From Synechococcus sp. UW140 (GTDB taxonomy: Bacteria > Cyanobacteriota > Cyanobacteriia > PCC-6307 > Cyanobiaceae): DNA of 5,765 bases. Numbering within the stretch: position 1 is the first letter of the stretch; each line of letters opens with the position of its first letter. The position numbers and the translations under genes are program-made. Shown piece by piece: positions 5,561 to 5,765 of this stretch. The DNA lies in assembly GCA_945878795.1 (NCBI GenBank), contig CAMDWF010000167.1, positions 1-5,765 of the forward strand. Direction: 5' to 3'. A model generated the notes under the pieces. It was not told the DNA's origin. It worked only from the letters and a program-made list of their open reading frames with translations, and ran no database searches.

Positions 5561-5765
5561 CCTCCCAAATCCGGCGCGGATCAATCACGAGGCCGGGGAA
5601 TTCCAGGCCCGCCTCCAATCGGCTTGGATCAATAAGAAGCAGGGGAGGGTTGGTTGTTTCGGCGTTCCCTGTCTGCCAAATCTCCACCGTGCGGCTTTGA
5701 GGCAGCAGCAGCCAGCCGAGGCGGGCCCCATTGGCCATGTAGGCAGCCATCTTCTTGCGCAAGGC
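5556..5765 (-). CDS. Uma2-family endonuclease (DUF820), C-terminal part
   Basis: The frame is open from the window edge to a TGA and gives the last 69 residues; the N-terminus lies beyond base 5765. The opening ALRKKMAAYMANGARLGW, then LLLPQSRTVEIW, is the hallmark C-terminal half of Uma2 proteins, a PD-(D/E)XK-fold nuclease family greatly expanded in cyanobacteria. The tail LEFPGLVIDPRRIW matches the family's usual final strand and W ending. The conserved Lys within KKMAAYMANG is visible, but the main acidic catalytic residues should be upstream of the window, so activity cannot be judged. Position 24 or so reads LLLPQ where many members have LIDP, so the Asp of that motif is missing here. 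The cellular role of the family is poorly defined. It is convergent with chrA (28-nt gap) and shows no functional link to the sulfur genes. Confidence 0.88.
   Translation of the reverse strand, partial: ALRKKMAAYMANGARLGWLLLPQSRTVEIWQTGNAETTNPPLLLIDPSRLEAGLEFPGLVIDPRRIWEG

Noticed and set aside
5023..5584. Gln/His-rich minus-strand frames opposite chrA
   Set aside because: They are the antisense reading of Leu/Ala/Gly-rich transmembrane codons, with no domain and no ribosome site.

Overview
The window looks like chromosomal DNA from a GC-rich freshwater-type picocyanobacterium of the Synechococcus/Cyanobium kind. The grounds are cyanobacterial-style sulfate-binding proteins, an exact HIP1 octamer (GCGATCGC) inside metX, a Uma2-type endonuclease, frequent GTG/TTG starts and high GC throughout. 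This placement is an inference from style and was not tested by any search.

Layout: (1) 1-132, the last 43 codons of a sulfate ABC transporter ATPase, probably cysA. (2) 150-581 (-), a convergent Rrf2-family regulator without the [2Fe-2S] cysteine triad and with a CymR-like C-terminal end. (3) 582-707, a divergent control region. (4) 708-1772 and 1857-2933 (+), two tandem paralogous sulfate-binding proteins, one with an ordinary signal peptide and the other a predicted lipoprotein. (5) 2943-4082 (+), a MetX-type homoserine O-acyltransferase starting 9 nt after the second binding-protein gene. (6) 4178-5527 (+), a two-domain ChrA-family (chromate/sulfate-type) transporter. (7) 5556-5765 (-), the C-terminal part of a Uma2-family nuclease, convergent with chrA.

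Apart from the Uma2 gene, the contents form a sulfur-acquisition island: the sulfate pump ATPase, two periplasmic capture proteins, an enzyme that activates homoserine for sulfur incorporation into homocysteine/methionine, and a transporter family whose substrate is a sulfate analogue. The Rrf2 protein sits in the middle, reads away from the binding-protein genes and lacks Fe-S ligands, so it is a good candidate for the local sulfur regulator. The most interesting idea here is that it is a cyanobacterial counterpart of the Firmicute cysteine regulator CymR, perhaps sensing cysteine status through CysK. There are no RNA genes, insertion sequences or CRISPR arrays, and no gene-free stretch longer than 300 bases.
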